Counted from the stretch's first letter, positions 7,633 to 15,767 are shown. The stretch: 34,120 nucleotides of DNA from Clostridiales bacterium (GCA_012837605.1 DUQV01000148.1:1-34120), one strand, 5' to 3'. Notes: generated by a model not told the origin, from the letters alone. Program-made: numbers and translations.

Positions 7633-7904
7633 AATGAACCAAAAGACAAAAACTATGAAGGTGATTAAGTAGGGTATTTCTTCCTCACAGAGAGGATGTG
7701 TCATCGGCTGAAAGCACATCCGAGGTTCAGACTTATCTCGAAATTCGGCACCGGAGTTGCCTTTAAGATATCGTACGGTAAAGTGCGATAAAAGAAAGGC
7801 CGGTTGTACCGTTAACACATTAGAGGAGTCTTTATGATTAAAGATAAAGGCTTGAAATTGGGTGGTACCACGATGCTTTCGTCCCTGCGGATGAAAGCTT
7901 TTTT
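7633..7904 (+). promoter_or_regulatory. T-box leader, phenylalanine specific, controlling pheST
   Basis: The 350-bp gap between queA and pheS is a classic T-box riboswitch that reads the charging state of tRNA-Phe. The T-box core TTGGGTGGTACCACG is at 7858-7872, where TGGT can pair with the ACCA end of uncharged tRNA. Stem I closes by AACT/AGTT and GGTG (7660-7663)/CACC (7749-7752). The specifier loop shows the S-turn bases AGTA (7668-7671) and GAA (7740-7742), next to the specifier TTC at 7744-7746, a Phe codon. The apical AGAGAGG and GGCTGAAAG elements (about 7690-7713) are also typical. Uncharged tRNA-Phe should stabilise the antiterminator and allow pheST expression. Confidence 0.93.
7875..7904 (+). 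terminator. Regulated intrinsic terminator of the T-box leader
   Basis: A 10-bp stem (7875-7884 with 7889-7898, one G-U pair, loop CTGC) is followed by six T (7899-7904). It overlaps the end of the T-box core (7858-7872 lies immediately 5'), so antiterminator and terminator are alternatives. It ends 31 bases before the pheS start. Confidence 0.9.
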
Positions 7905-7935
7905 GTTGAAACAATATTTTTTAGGAGGTTTATCG

Positions 7936-8976
7936 ATGACAGAAAATCTGGATAAGATTAAAAAACAGTTCTATGAGGAGCTTAACGCAGTTAATTCAAA
8001 GACTGAGCTTGAGAAAATAAGGGTATCCTTTTTAGGCAAGAAGGGATTAGTTACAGAACAGTTGAAAAATCTGCGTAATCTGAGCCCTGAAGAGAAAAAA
8101 ACAGCCGGTATGAAAGTGAATAGCCTAAAAAATGAAATTGAACAGGCTATAGTCAATTATCAGACAACGCTGCGTGAAAAGGAGTATTTACAGGAAATCG
8201 AGAATGCAGAACGTTATGACTATACGATTCCGACCAGAAGAGATGCCGGAACGCTCCATCCGATAACGATTGTTCAGAAGCAGATTGAAGATATATTTAA
8301 GACTATGGGCTTTATTATAGAGGACGGGCTGGAGATACAGACTGAGTATAATAATTTTGAAACAGTTAACATTCCAAAGGATCATCCGGCAAGAGATATG
8401 CAGGATACTTATTATCTGGAAAATGGTCAGCTGTTAAAGACTCATACCTCGGCTGCTCAAAACACCATTATGAGAAAGTATGGTGCACCCAAGAAAGGTG
8501 AGCCTCTAAAGGTGCTGTTTCCCGGCAGATGTTTTAGAAATGAGAATATCGATGCCAGCCATGAGAATACGTTCTTTCAGCTTGAAGGGATGATGATAGG
8601 CGATGATATATCCATTTCAAATCTTATATATTTCATGAAGGTATTATTATCCGAGGTATTTGAAAGAGATGTTAAGGTAAGGTTAAGACCGGGCTTCTTC
8701 CCCTTCGTGGAACCCGGCTTTGAACTGGATATTAATTGTGCTATCTGTAGTGGAAGAGGATGTCCAACCTGTAAGAATTCCGGATGGCTGGAGCTTTTGC
8801 CCTGCGGAATGATTCATCCGAACGTGCTTCAAATGGGAGGAATTGATCCGGACAGATATACAGGATTTGCCTTTGGTCTTGGTCTGACAAGGCTTGCCAT
8901 GATGAAATACAATATCAAGGATATTCGTCTGTTCAACAGCGGCAATTTAAAGCAGCTTAAACAGTTTACCAGATAG
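7936..8976 (+). CDS. pheS: Phenylalanyl-tRNA synthetase alpha chain
   Basis: Catalytic subunit (346 residues) of the alpha2-beta2 enzyme that charges tRNA-Phe. An N-terminal coiled coil (1-95) is followed by the class II core: HPARDMQDTYY (150-160), motif 2 around FRNENIDASHENTFFQLEG (200-218) and motif 3 GFAFGLGLTRLAM (310-322). Cys268, Cys271, Cys276 and Cys279 form a CxxC-x4-CxxC site, probably zinc binding, as in many Firmicutes. The start at 7936 follows AGGAGG (7923-7928). An in-frame ATG at 7834 lies inside the T-box and would add 34 nonsense residues that include the terminator, so it is rejected. pheT follows after 27 bp. Confidence 0.97.
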   Translation: MTENLDKIKKQFYEELNAVNSKTELEKIRVSFLGKKGLVTEQLKNLRNLSPEEKKTAGMKVNSLKNEIEQAIVNYQTTLREKEYLQEIENAERYDYTIPTRRDAGTLHPITIVQKQIEDIFKTMGFIIEDGLEIQTEYNNFETVNIPKDHPARDMQDTYYLENGQLLKTHTSAAQNTIMRKYGAPKKGEPLKVLFPGRCFRNENIDASHENTFFQLEGMMIGDDISISNLIYFMKVLLSEVFERDVKVRLRPGFFPFVEPGFELDINCAICSGRGCPTCKNSGWLELLPCGMIHPNVLQMGGIDPDRYTGFAFGLGLTRLAMMKYNIKDIRLFNSGNLKQLKQFTR

Positions 8977-9003
8977 ATTTGCATATAAGAATGGAGGATT
9001 ATT

Positions 9004-11385
9004 ATGTTAATATCAATGAATTGGATTTCAGAATTTACCGATCTGGACGGAGTGGATATAAAGGAGCTTATTAACCGTTTTACCTTATCTACTGCTGAGG
9101 TTGAAGACATATATGAGATGGGTAATAATATTAAAGATGTTGTTGTGGGAAGAATCATAGAGGTTAATGACCATCCGAATTCACATAAGCTGCATCTTGT
9201 AAAGGTGGATATAGGCTCAGAGGTAGTAGAAGTGGTCTGCGGCGCTCCAAATGTATATGTCGGGGCACTTGTACCATTTGCAAAGCTTGGAGGACGTGTC
9301 GGTGATTTGGAGATAAAAGAGGTCTCTATAGCGGGCGTAGTCAGCCGCGGTATGTGCTGCTCCGAGAAGGAGCTTGGAATAAGCGATGATCATTCAGGGA
9401 TAATGATTATAGAAGAGAACTATCCTCTTGGTACCGATATTAAGGAGTTCATGCAGCTGGAGGATATTGTCTTTGAAGTGGATAATAAATCACTTACCAA
9501 CCGTCCTGATTTATGGGGACATTATGGTATAGCAAGAGAGATTGCGGCTCTGAACAAAAGACAGTTAAAGCCTTTAGAATTAGTAGATTCAAGTCTGTAT
9601 AAAGACTTGGCACCAATAGATCTTCGGGTTGATGACAACCAAAAGACATATCGTTTCAGCTGTATTACTATGGATAATATTCGGAAGAAAAAATCTCCGA
9701 TAAACATGAGAATTCGCCTGACATATTGCGGTATGCGTCCAATCAATCTTCTTGCAGATCTCACCAACTATTTAATGCTTGAGATGGGGCAGCCGATGCA
9801 TGCTTACGATAATAGGAAGGTAAAAGACATCAGGGTAAAGACCTTTTCGGAGCCTTTTGAATTCTTAACATTGGATGGGGTATCAAGAAAAATAGATACT
9901 AATACTTTGATGATTTGTGACTCGAACGAACCTATAGGAATAGCAGGTATTATGGGTGGAGAGCTGTCCTCAATAGCTGATGATACTACCTCGGTATTAC
10001 TTGAGTGTGCTAATTTTGATGCGACGAGTATCCGTAAATCTGCTACAAGATTGGGGCTTAGAACAGATGCAAGTGCAAGATATGAGAAGACACTTGATCC
10101 TGAGATGACAGTGACTGCCATAGAACGCTTCATGAAGCTTCTTAAGGACATTGACCCGGGTGTTAAAGTCACCTCATGTCTGACAGATTCATATGTTAAG
10201 CGTTTTAAAGATATTGTAGTTGATTTTGATAAAGCATATGTGGATAAATATACAGGTATAGACATATCCTCGGACATGATGGAAGAGACCCTAACTGCTT
10301 TAGGTTTTAAGGTAGAAAGAAATGGTGATGCATTTAGCGTAAGAGTACCTTCATGGCGTGCCACTAAGGATGTTACAATAAAGGCCGATATAGTCGAAGA
10401 GATCACAAGAATCTACGGATATGATAATTTTGATGCATACTCTACAAAGAGTCTTCTTTCACCAATACGCCACAGTGTGGAAAGAGACAATGAATATAAA
10501 ATTAAAACTATGCTATCATATAAGTATGATATGAATGAGGTTCACAGCTACATCTGGTACGAAACCAAGATAAACAAGGAATTGGGTATTAAAACTGAGC
10601 CGAATATACGAATTATAAACTCTGTTACTGCAGAAAATGACACTATTCGCTCTACTATTATTCCAAGCCTGCTTGGTTTTGTATACAAGAACGCAGATAA
10701 CTATCCTGAGATGGGAATTTATGAGATAGGCCGTGTTGTCGCCGGATTGAAAGAGGACGGCTTATGTAATGAAAGGAAACGCTTAGGTGTTGTAATTGCA
10801 AGCAAAATGCTAAGTGAGAAGGAAGTATTTTTCAAGCTGAAGGAGGCTATAGAGTATCTGATCCTAAGCATTAAAAACATAGCTCCTGCATTTTCAGAGA
10901 ACAACATATATAAAAAATACAATTATGTGCATCCTGTAAATTCATCAAGCATACATTTAAAGGCTCAGGAAATCGGATACATGTCGGTCCTTAATCCCAT
11001 AATCAGAGATAATATTGATAAAAAGCTAAATGTGGCATTTGCAGAAATCGACATATATGATATGGAGAAGACAGATGCAGCAGTACTGGAATACAAAGAA
11101 GTCTCCAAATACCCCGGAGTTACTGTGGATTTAAGTCTTCTCATGGATAAAGAAATCCGCTACGAAACACTATCCGGGTATATCGATTTGTATCCTTGCC
11201 GGTATCTTGATAAATACTACCTTGTTGACATATTCGAGGACGAGAAGCTTCTTCCCGGGAAGAAAAGTGTTACGGTGCGGTTTGAATTCGTATCCATGGA
11301 GCGAACCCTAGAAGGGCATGAGGTCCAAAACATGGTTGAAGGACTGCTGGCTGTATTGAAGAACAAAAATATTGAACTGAGATGA
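9004..11385 (+). CDS. pheT: Phenylalanyl-tRNA synthetase beta chain
   Basis: Beta subunit of 793 residues, normal length. Domains in order: N-terminal segment MLISMNWISEF; an EMAP/OB tRNA-binding domain at about 40-150 (NDHPNSHKLHLVKVDIG, VVCGAPN); B3/B4 editing domain at about 210-390 with LTNYLMLEMGQPMHAYD and GIMGGE; B5 domain at about 405-475; a catalytic-like core about 480-690 with HSYIW and FGLYEIGRV-like GIYEIGRV; and the C-terminal FDX-ACB anticodon-binding domain (KYPGVTVDLSLLMD onward). The editing domain removes tyrosine from mischarged tRNA-Phe. GGAGG lies 8 bases before ATG. Regulated with pheS by the T-box. Confidence 0.97.
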   Translation: MLISMNWISEFTDLDGVDIKELINRFTLSTAEVEDIYEMGNNIKDVVVGRIIEVNDHPNSHKLHLVKVDIGSEVVEVVCGAPNVYVGALVPFAKLGGRVGDLEIKEVSIAGVVSRGMCCSEKELGISDDHSGIMIIEENYPLGTDIKEFMQLEDIVFEVDNKSLTNRPDLWGHYGIAREIAALNKRQLKPLELVDSSLYKDLAPIDLRVDDNQKTYRFSCITMDNIRKKKSPINMRIRLTYCGMRPINLLADLTNYLMLEMGQPMHAYDNRKVKDIRVKTFSEPFEFLTLDGVSRKIDTNTLMICDSNEPIGIAGIMGGELSSIADDTTSVLLECANFDATSIRKSATRLGLRTDASARYEKTLDPEMTVTAIERFMKLLKDIDPGVKVTSCLTDSYVKRFKDIVVDFDKAYVDKYTGIDISSDMMEETLTALGFKVERNGDAFSVRVPSWRATKDVTIKADIVEEITRIYGYDNFDAYSTKSLLSPIRHSVERDNEYKIKTMLSYKYDMNEVHSYIWYETKINKELGIKTEPNIRIINSVTAENDTIRSTIIPSLLGFVYKNADNYPEMGIYEIGRVVAGLKEDGLCNERKRLGVVIASKMLSEKEVFFKLKEAIEYLILSIKNIAPAFSENNIYKKYNYVHPVNSSSIHLKAQEIGYMSVLNPIIRDNIDKKLNVAFAEIDIYDMEKTDAAVLEYKEVSKYPGVTVDLSLLMDKEIRYETLSGYIDLYPCRYLDKYYLVDIFEDEKLLPGKKSVTVRFEFVSMERTLEGHEVQNMVEGLLAVLKNKNIELR

Positions 11386-11397
11386 AGCGGTTGACAC

Positions 11398-11460
11398 GGT
11401 GACAGGTACTATTACAAAAGTATTAACTGATGTAACAATTTTGTAATGGTGCCTGACACC
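11398..11460. repeat. Imperfect 22-bp inverted repeat of REP type between pheT and mscL
   Basis: Arms 11398-11419 and 11439-11460 face each other across a 19-base loop. Nineteen of 22 positions are identical as an inverted repeat; in RNA 21 of 22 could pair because two differences become G-U pairs. The arm core is GGTG(A/T)CAGG(T/C)AC. A further ATTACAA follows the right arm at 11461. There is no T-run after it, so it is not a standard terminator. It resembles short intergenic repeats of the GGTGnCAGGCAC type found dispersed in several bacterial genomes; that link is from memory. Confidence 0.7.
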
Positions 11461-11483
11461 ATTACAAGAAATGAGGGATGATT

Positions 11484-11918
11484 ATGTTAAGGGAATTCAA
11501 GAAATTTGCTTTAAGAGGCAATATGATTGATTTGGCAGTTGGTATAATTATTGGCGGAGCATTTAATTCAATTGTGAACTCATTAGTTAATGATGTTGTT
11601 ATGCCGTTACTGGGATTGTTTACAAAGAAAATTGATTTCAGCAATTTGTTTTTATCGCTTGACGGAAAGGCTTATGATACCTTAACTGCTGCTGAAGAAG
11701 CGGAAGCGGCTGTAATTAAGTATGGCTTATTCTTATCAAATGTATTAAACTTTATTATAATGGCATTTGTAGTATTTTTAATTGTAAGATGGATTAATAA
11801 GCTGCAGAGACCCGAACCACCTGCAGCTCCTACGACAAAGAAATGTCCTTACTGTTATTCGGATATTCATATTGAGGCTACAAAATGCTCTCATTGTACA
11901 GCCGATGTAGATAAATAA
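11484..11918 (+). CDS. mscL: Large-conductance mechanosensitive channel with C-terminal zinc ribbon
   Basis: Pentameric safety valve that opens under membrane tension to release solutes after osmotic downshock. The 144-residue protein has the conserved N-terminus MLREFKKFALRGNMIDLAVG, the pore helix TM1 (about 14-44, IIIGGAFNSIVNSLVNDVVMP) and TM2 (about 80-105, LNFIIMAFVVFLIVRWINKL). The normal cytoplasmic helix bundle region is followed or replaced by CPYCYSDIHIEATKCSHC (about 121-138), a CxxC-x10-CxxC zinc ribbon. ATG at 11484 is preferred over ATG at 11478 because GAGGG (11473-11477) is then 6 bases away rather than touching. It begins directly after the inverted repeat. Confidence 0.93.
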   Translation: MLREFKKFALRGNMIDLAVGIIIGGAFNSIVNSLVNDVVMPLLGLFTKKIDFSNLFLSLDGKAYDTLTAAEEAEAAVIKYGLFLSNVLNFIIMAFVVFLIVRWINKLQRPEPPAAPTTKKCPYCYSDIHIEATKCSHCTADVDK

Positions 11919-11934
11919 TAGAAAGGATACTGAT

Positions 11935-12963
11935 ATGAGCAAATTTGACGGTTTTAAAGCCGGGGTAAATCTCGGAGGCTGGATATCTCAATACCGCAAC
12001 GCAGGAAAGGAGCATTTTGATTCTTTTATAACCGAAGCGGATATTAGGCAGATTGCGGGATGGGGAATGGATCATGTAAGACTTCCCATAGACTATATGG
12101 TGCTTGAAGATGATGATAATCCATTCGAATATAAGGAAGAAGGCTTTTATTATGTGGACAGCTGCATAAAGTGGTGCGAAAAGAATAACCTAAATATCGT
12201 ATTGGATCTTCATAGAGCACCGGGATATTCGTTCTATTCTCTGAGCGAGAACACCTTATTCGAGGATGAGCATATGCAGCTCAGATATATAAAGCTGTGG
12301 CAGTATTTTGCCAAGCGATACAAAAGCTTTGGAAACAATCTGGTGTTTGAGCTTCTTAATGAAATTGTTGAGCCTAACAGTGACAGGTGGAATAAGCTTT
12401 GTAAGAAGGCAGTGGAAGGAATACGCCAAATAGACAGGGAACGTATAATCATTATCGGCGGTAATAACTACAACAGCGTTCATACTCTTCATGAACTTGA
12501 TAGGATAGAGGATGATAATCTGGTATATAACTTTCATTTTTATGAGCCGCACATATTTACCCATCAAAAGGCCGGCTGGGAGCCTTTGCTTAAGAATTTT
12601 AAAATTGAGATTACATACCCGTCGACAGAGGATATGTATGAAGTATATTATCCAAAGGAATTAAGACAGCGATATACATTTGACAAAGTCGTTGATAAGA
12701 ATTACCTTAGGAAGTATCTTCAGCCCGCACTTAACTTTGCCAAGGAGAGAAATGTTGCTCTATACTGTGGAGAATACGGTGTTATACACCATGCTCCAAT
12801 GGAAAGCAGGCTCAGATGGCATAAGGACTTAAGTGACATACTCATTGAAAATGGGATAGGCAGAGCAGTATGGACATATAAATTAATGAGCTTTCCTATG
12901 GTTGACAGAGACTCTGCTGTTTGCAGCAAAGAGTTGATTGAAATTGTAAGCAGAAAGAATTAA
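11935..12963 (+). CDS. Glycoside hydrolase family 5 protein, cytoplasmic
   Basis: A (beta/alpha)8-barrel glycosidase of 342 residues. GH5 landmarks: AGVNLGGWIS (9-18), VRLPIDY (48-54), VVLDLHRAPG-like IVLDLHRAPG (88-97), the acid/base Glu143 in ELLNEI, HFYEPHIFTHQ (201-211) and the nucleophile Glu280 in CGEYG. It would cleave beta-1,4 or beta-1,3 linked glucans or short oligosaccharides. There is no signal peptide and no carbohydrate-binding module, so it should act in the cytoplasm on imported oligosaccharides, unlike secreted cellulases. AGAAAGGA lies before ATG. It sits 16 bp after mscL and 34 bp before yqeG with no transporter beside it. The exact substrate is unknown. Confidence 0.88.
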   Translation: MSKFDGFKAGVNLGGWISQYRNAGKEHFDSFITEADIRQIAGWGMDHVRLPIDYMVLEDDDNPFEYKEEGFYYVDSCIKWCEKNNLNIVLDLHRAPGYSFYSLSENTLFEDEHMQLRYIKLWQYFAKRYKSFGNNLVFELLNEIVEPNSDRWNKLCKKAVEGIRQIDRERIIIIGGNNYNSVHTLHELDRIEDDNLVYNFHFYEPHIFTHQKAGWEPLLKNFKIEITYPSTEDMYEVYYPKELRQRYTFDKVVDKNYLRKYLQPALNFAKERNVALYCGEYGVIHHAPMESRLRWHKDLSDILIENGIGRAVWTYKLMSFPMVDRDSAVCSKELIEIVSRKN

Positions 12964-12997
12964 TCATGATAAAAGACCATTGAAATGGAGATAAGTG

Positions 12998-13519
12998 ATG
13001 CTGAAAAGATTTTATCCAAAGCGAATAGCAGACTCACCTTATGTAATTGATTATGACAGTTTGTATAAAGAAGGATACAGGGGTATTATCTTTGATATTG
13101 ATAATACCCTTGTTGAGCATGGAGCTGATGCTTCGGATAGAGCGATTGAGCTGATAGCAAGGCTGCAGAGAAAGGGCTTTAGGGTATGCCTGATTTCGAA
13201 TAATAATAAGGAGCGGGTCACAAGGTTTAATAAGGATATTAAGGTAAAATACATTCATAGTGCCAACAAGCCCGCCAAGAAAAATATTATCAAGGCAACT
13301 AAGTTCATGGGAACCGGCATTGGTAATACGGTATTTATAGGCGACCAGCTGTTTACAGATATATATGGTGCAAATCGGATAGGTATGATGTCCTATTTTG
13401 TAAAGCCTATCGGACCTGAAAAAGAGATACAGATTATATTCAAACGGAAGCTTGAAAGGATAGTACTCAAGTATTACAGAAGGGATTTGAAAAGAAAAAA
13501 CAGGGCTTTAAAGGGGTAA
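12998..13519 (+). CDS. yqeG: YqeG family HAD IIIA-type phosphatase
   Basis: A HAD-superfamily phosphatase of 173 residues. Motif I FDIDNTLVE (32-40) supplies Asp33 and Asp35, motif II is Ser67 in CLISNNN, motif III Lys91/Lys94 in NKPAKK, and motif IV FIGDQLFTDIYGAN (114-126). YqeG proteins are close to phosphatidylglycerophosphate phosphatases of other lineages; the true substrate in Firmicutes is not certain from sequence. ATG at 12998 is chosen over GTG 12995 because GGAG (12987-12990) is 7 bases away. The stop overlaps the start region of aroK by close packing (3 bp), so this gene begins the yqeG-aroK-aroQ-pepP group. Confidence 0.93.
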   Translation: MLKRFYPKRIADSPYVIDYDSLYKEGYRGIIFDIDNTLVEHGADASDRAIELIARLQRKGFRVCLISNNNKERVTRFNKDIKVKYIHSANKPAKKNIIKATKFMGTGIGNTVFIGDQLFTDIYGANRIGMMSYFVKPIGPEKEIQIIFKRKLERIVLKYYRRDLKRKNRALKG

Positions 13520-13522
13520 GTT

Positions 13523-14032
13523 ATGGGAGCGGATAATATTATATTAATAGGTTTTATGGGATCCGGTAAGAGTGTAATCGGCAGACGTTTAGCCAAGCAA
13601 ATGAAATATCGCTTTATGGACACCGATAAAATAATTGTGGATAAAGAAGGTATGGAGATACAGGAAATATTTAAAAAGTATGGGGAGGAGCGGTTTCGCG
13701 ATTTGGAGTCATCACTCCTGTTGTCTATGATTGACAATCTGGACAGGACAGTTCTTTCTACAGGTGGGGGTATGCCTGTGAGAGAGAGTAATGTCAAGCT
13801 TTTGCATGCTATGGGAAAAATCATATACCTTCGTTCGTCGCAGAATGCAATTGTTAACAGATTATCCGGCGATACTACAAGACCGCTGCTTGAAGGAGGA
13901 AACCTTGAGGAAAAAGTAGAGAAGCTTCTTCATGCAAGAGCACCCATTTATGAGAAAGCAGCTGATATAATAATTGATACTGATGGAAAGTCTATTGACG
14001 ATATTGTTAAGGAAATAATAATAATAACATAA
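13523..14032 (+). CDS. aroK: Shikimate kinase
   Basis: Phosphorylates shikimate with ATP, a step of aromatic amino acid synthesis. The 169-residue protein has Walker A GFMGSGKS (10-17), the shikimate and Mg2+ site DTD (33-35), Arg58 in ERFRDLE, GGG (81-83) for shikimate, and the lid arginine Arg120 in TTRPLL. AGGGG lies before the ATG (13511-13515). It is packed between yqeG and aroQ. aroE, which makes shikimate, is nearby on the opposite strand (16490-17254), and aroQ, one step earlier, is the next gene, so three consecutive pathway enzymes are encoded within 4 kb. Confidence 0.95.
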   Translation: MGADNIILIGFMGSGKSVIGRRLAKQMKYRFMDTDKIIVDKEGMEIQEIFKKYGEERFRDLESSLLLSMIDNLDRTVLSTGGGMPVRESNVKLLHAMGKIIYLRSSQNAIVNRLSGDTTRPLLEGGNLEEKVEKLLHARAPIYEKAADIIIDTDGKSIDDIVKEIIIIT

Positions 14033-14049
14033 TTTTGGGGGAAGAACGT

Positions 14050-14490
14050 ATGAAGCTTTTAATTATCAACGGACCTAATTTGAATTTTTTGGGCATTAGG
14101 GAAAAGAGCATATACGGTAACAGGGACTATTCTGTACTGCTTGGCATGATTGAGCAAAAAGCCAAGGAGCTGAATATTGATGTCGAGACCTTTCAAAGTA
14201 ATGGAGAGGGCGAAATCATTGATAGACTTCAAAAGGCTTATTATGATAAGGTGGATGGCATCATTATTAATCCGGCGGCGTATACACACTACAGCTATGC
14301 CATTAGAGATGCTTTGGCAAGCCTTAGTATGCCAAAGATTGAGGTTCATATCTCAAAAATTAATGAAAGAGAAGAATTTCGTAAAATTTCAGTAACCGCA
14401 CCGGTATGTGACAGACAGATTATGGGACATGGGCTGGAAGGTTATCTGATGGCTATGGAGGAAATGGTAAAGCTTTGCAGTGATAAATAG
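14050..14490 (+). CDS. aroQ: 3-dehydroquinate dehydratase, type II
   Basis: Dodecameric type II dehydroquinase (146 residues) that removes water from 3-dehydroquinate to make 3-dehydroshikimate. Family motifs: INGPNLNFLGIRE (6-18), the catalytic Tyr22 in SIYG, QSNGEGEIID (49-58), IINPAAYTHYS (72-82) with Asn74, the catalytic His100 in VHISK, and REEFR (107-111). The usual HISN reads HISK here, a mild change. ATG at 14050 is taken because GGGGGA (14037-14042) precedes it at 7 bases; an upstream TTG at 14035 has no ribosome site. The order aroQ-peptidase-efp is the same as in Bacillus subtilis (yqhS-yqhT-efp). Confidence 0.95.
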   Translation: MKLLIINGPNLNFLGIREKSIYGNRDYSVLLGMIEQKAKELNIDVETFQSNGEGEIIDRLQKAYYDKVDGIIINPAAYTHYSYAIRDALASLSMPKIEVHISKINEREEFRKISVTAPVCDRQIMGHGLEGYLMAMEEMVKLCSDK

Positions 14491-14524
14491 CAGAAATACA
14501 TGCATTCGGATAGAAAGGATAGAT

Positions 14525-15592
14525 ATGGACAATTATAAAAGAGTACAGGATATTAATAAGAATTTGAAGCTTGATGCTGTACTGATATCAAACGGTCATA
14601 ATATGCGTTATATCAGCGGCTTTTCAGGTGAAACCGGATATCTGTATATCTCAGATAAACACCATACGGTTATAACTGATTTTCGTTATACCTATCAGGC
14701 TGAGATGGAGGCTGAGGGGTATGAAATCGTTACTATCGGCAGCGGAGGCTATGAAGAGGCTATAAATGATATATTGAAAAAGGATAATGTTAAACGTCTT
14801 GGCTTTGAAGCTAAGGATATGCTTTATTCAAGATATCAGGATTTGAAGGACAAGCTAAATGTTGATGAATTAATTCCGATAAACGATGAGATTACAAAAT
14901 TAAGAAGAATTAAGACTTCTAAGGAGCTGGAATATATCAGACAGGCAGAAAGTATCGGTGATAAGGTGTTCGCAGAGATATTAGATTTTATTAAGCCCGG
15001 AATGACTGAACTGGAAGTAGCCGCAAGAATCGAATATCTGCTAAAAATTCACGGAGGACAAAGAACCAGTTTTCCTGCTATTGTGGCTTCCGGAATAAAT
15101 TCATCAATGCCGCATGCTGTTCCCACTGAAAAGAAAATAGAATATGGAGATTTCCTTACAATGGATTTTGGCTGTGTGTATGAGGGTTATTGCTCTGATA
15201 TGACAAGAACCATAGTAGTTGGAAAAGCATCGGATAAGCAGAAGGAAATATATAATCTGGTTCTTAAAGCTCAGCTGGCGGCCTTGGAAGCAATAAAACC
15301 GGGTCTTAAGGGCAAGGATGTGGATAAAGTGGCCAGAGACATTATATATAGTGCAGGTTATGAAGGCTGCTTTGGACACGGTCTCGGTCACAGCGTCGGA
15401 TTATTTATTCATGAAGAGCCCAGACTTTCACCCGTTGAGGAAGATGTTCTTGAAGCGGGAATGGTGGAGACTGTTGAACCCGGTATATATATCAGAGGTT
15501 TTGGCGGTGTCAGAATAGAGGATCTTGTAGCAGTTACTGAAGACGGATATGAGAATTACACTCATTCTGATAAATCACTTATTGAATTGTAG
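14525..15592 (+). CDS. pepP: Xaa-Pro aminopeptidase family protein (M24B)
   Basis: Metal-dependent peptidase of 355 residues with the two-domain pita-bread layout: an N-terminal creatinase-like domain (about 5-130) and the M24 catalytic domain (about 135-350). The five metal ligands are all visible: Asp214 and Asp225 in [17 protein letters not shown], His289 in GHGLGHSVG, Glu318 in VEPGIYI and Glu332 in RIEDL. It removes N-terminal residues ahead of proline. ATG at 14525 follows AGAAAGG and replaces a GTG at 14480 that overlaps aroQ. It matches yqhT, which lies beside efp in Bacillus. A 12-nt repeat array follows the stop. Confidence 0.9.
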   Translation: MDNYKRVQDINKNLKLDAVLISNGHNMRYISGFSGETGYLYISDKHHTVITDFRYTYQAEMEAEGYEIVTIGSGGYEEAINDILKKDNVKRLGFEAKDMLYSRYQDLKDKLNVDELIPINDEITKLRRIKTSKELEYIRQAESIGDKVFAEILDFIKPGMTELEVAARIEYLLKIHGGQRTSFPAIVASGINSSMPHAVPTEKKIEYGDFLTMDFGCVYEGYCSDMTRTIVVGKASDKQKEIYNLVLKAQLAALEAIKPGLKGKDVDKVARDIIYSAGYEGCFGHGLGHSVGLFIHEEPRLSPVEEDVLEAGMVETVEPGIYIRGFGGVRIEDLVAVTEDGYENYTHSDKSLIEL

Positions 15593-15602
15593 AACTACTG
15601 CA

Positions 15603-15686
15603 AAACAAAATGCAGAGCATATTGTTAAGCAAAATGCAGAGTATATTGCATAGCAAGTTGCAGAACAAGTTGCATAGCAAGTTGTT
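15603..15686 (+). repeat. Seven tandem 12-nt repeats between pepP and efp
   Basis: Eighty-four bases divide exactly into seven 12-base units. They read AAACAAAATGCA, GAGCATATTGTT, AAGCAAAATGCA, GAGTATATTGCA, TAGCAAGTTGCA, GAACAAGTTGCA and TAGCAAGTTGTT. Units 1-2 and 3-4 also form a 24-base duplication with four differences. The period of 12 keeps the pepP frame, in which every unit carries a Cys codon (TGC or TGT), but pepP stops at 15592 and unit 3 is preceded by an in-frame TAA. It ends 17 bases before the efp -35 box. Confidence 0.8.
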
Positions 15687-15702
15687 CTTTTATGGGAAAA
15701 AA

Positions 15703-15732
15703 TTGTTGCAAATAATGTCTGTTTATTATACA
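15703..15732 (+). promoter_or_regulatory. Possible promoter of efp
   Basis: TTGTTG (15703-15708), an 18-bp spacer and TATACA (15727-15732), about 36 bp before the efp start. The spacing is right and the boxes are moderate. efp may also be read through from pepP, as no terminator lies between. Confidence 0.45.
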
Positions 15733-15767
15733 CTTAGGTGTAGTTAATATTAAGGAGGAATAATTGT

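Noticed and set aside
7834-7935. N-terminal 34-residue extension of pheS from ATG 7834
   Set aside because: It translates the T-box core and its terminator; the real start at 7936 has AGGAGG at the right distance and begins the normal protein.
9804-10406. 200-residue minus-strand frame inside pheT
   Set aside because: Lies wholly inside a certain gene in the opposite direction, is rich in Ser/Leu as antisense frames are, and has no ribosome site.
15603-15686. CRISPR array
   Set aside because: Repeats are 12 bases with no spacers between them and no cas genes; this is a plain tandem repeat.
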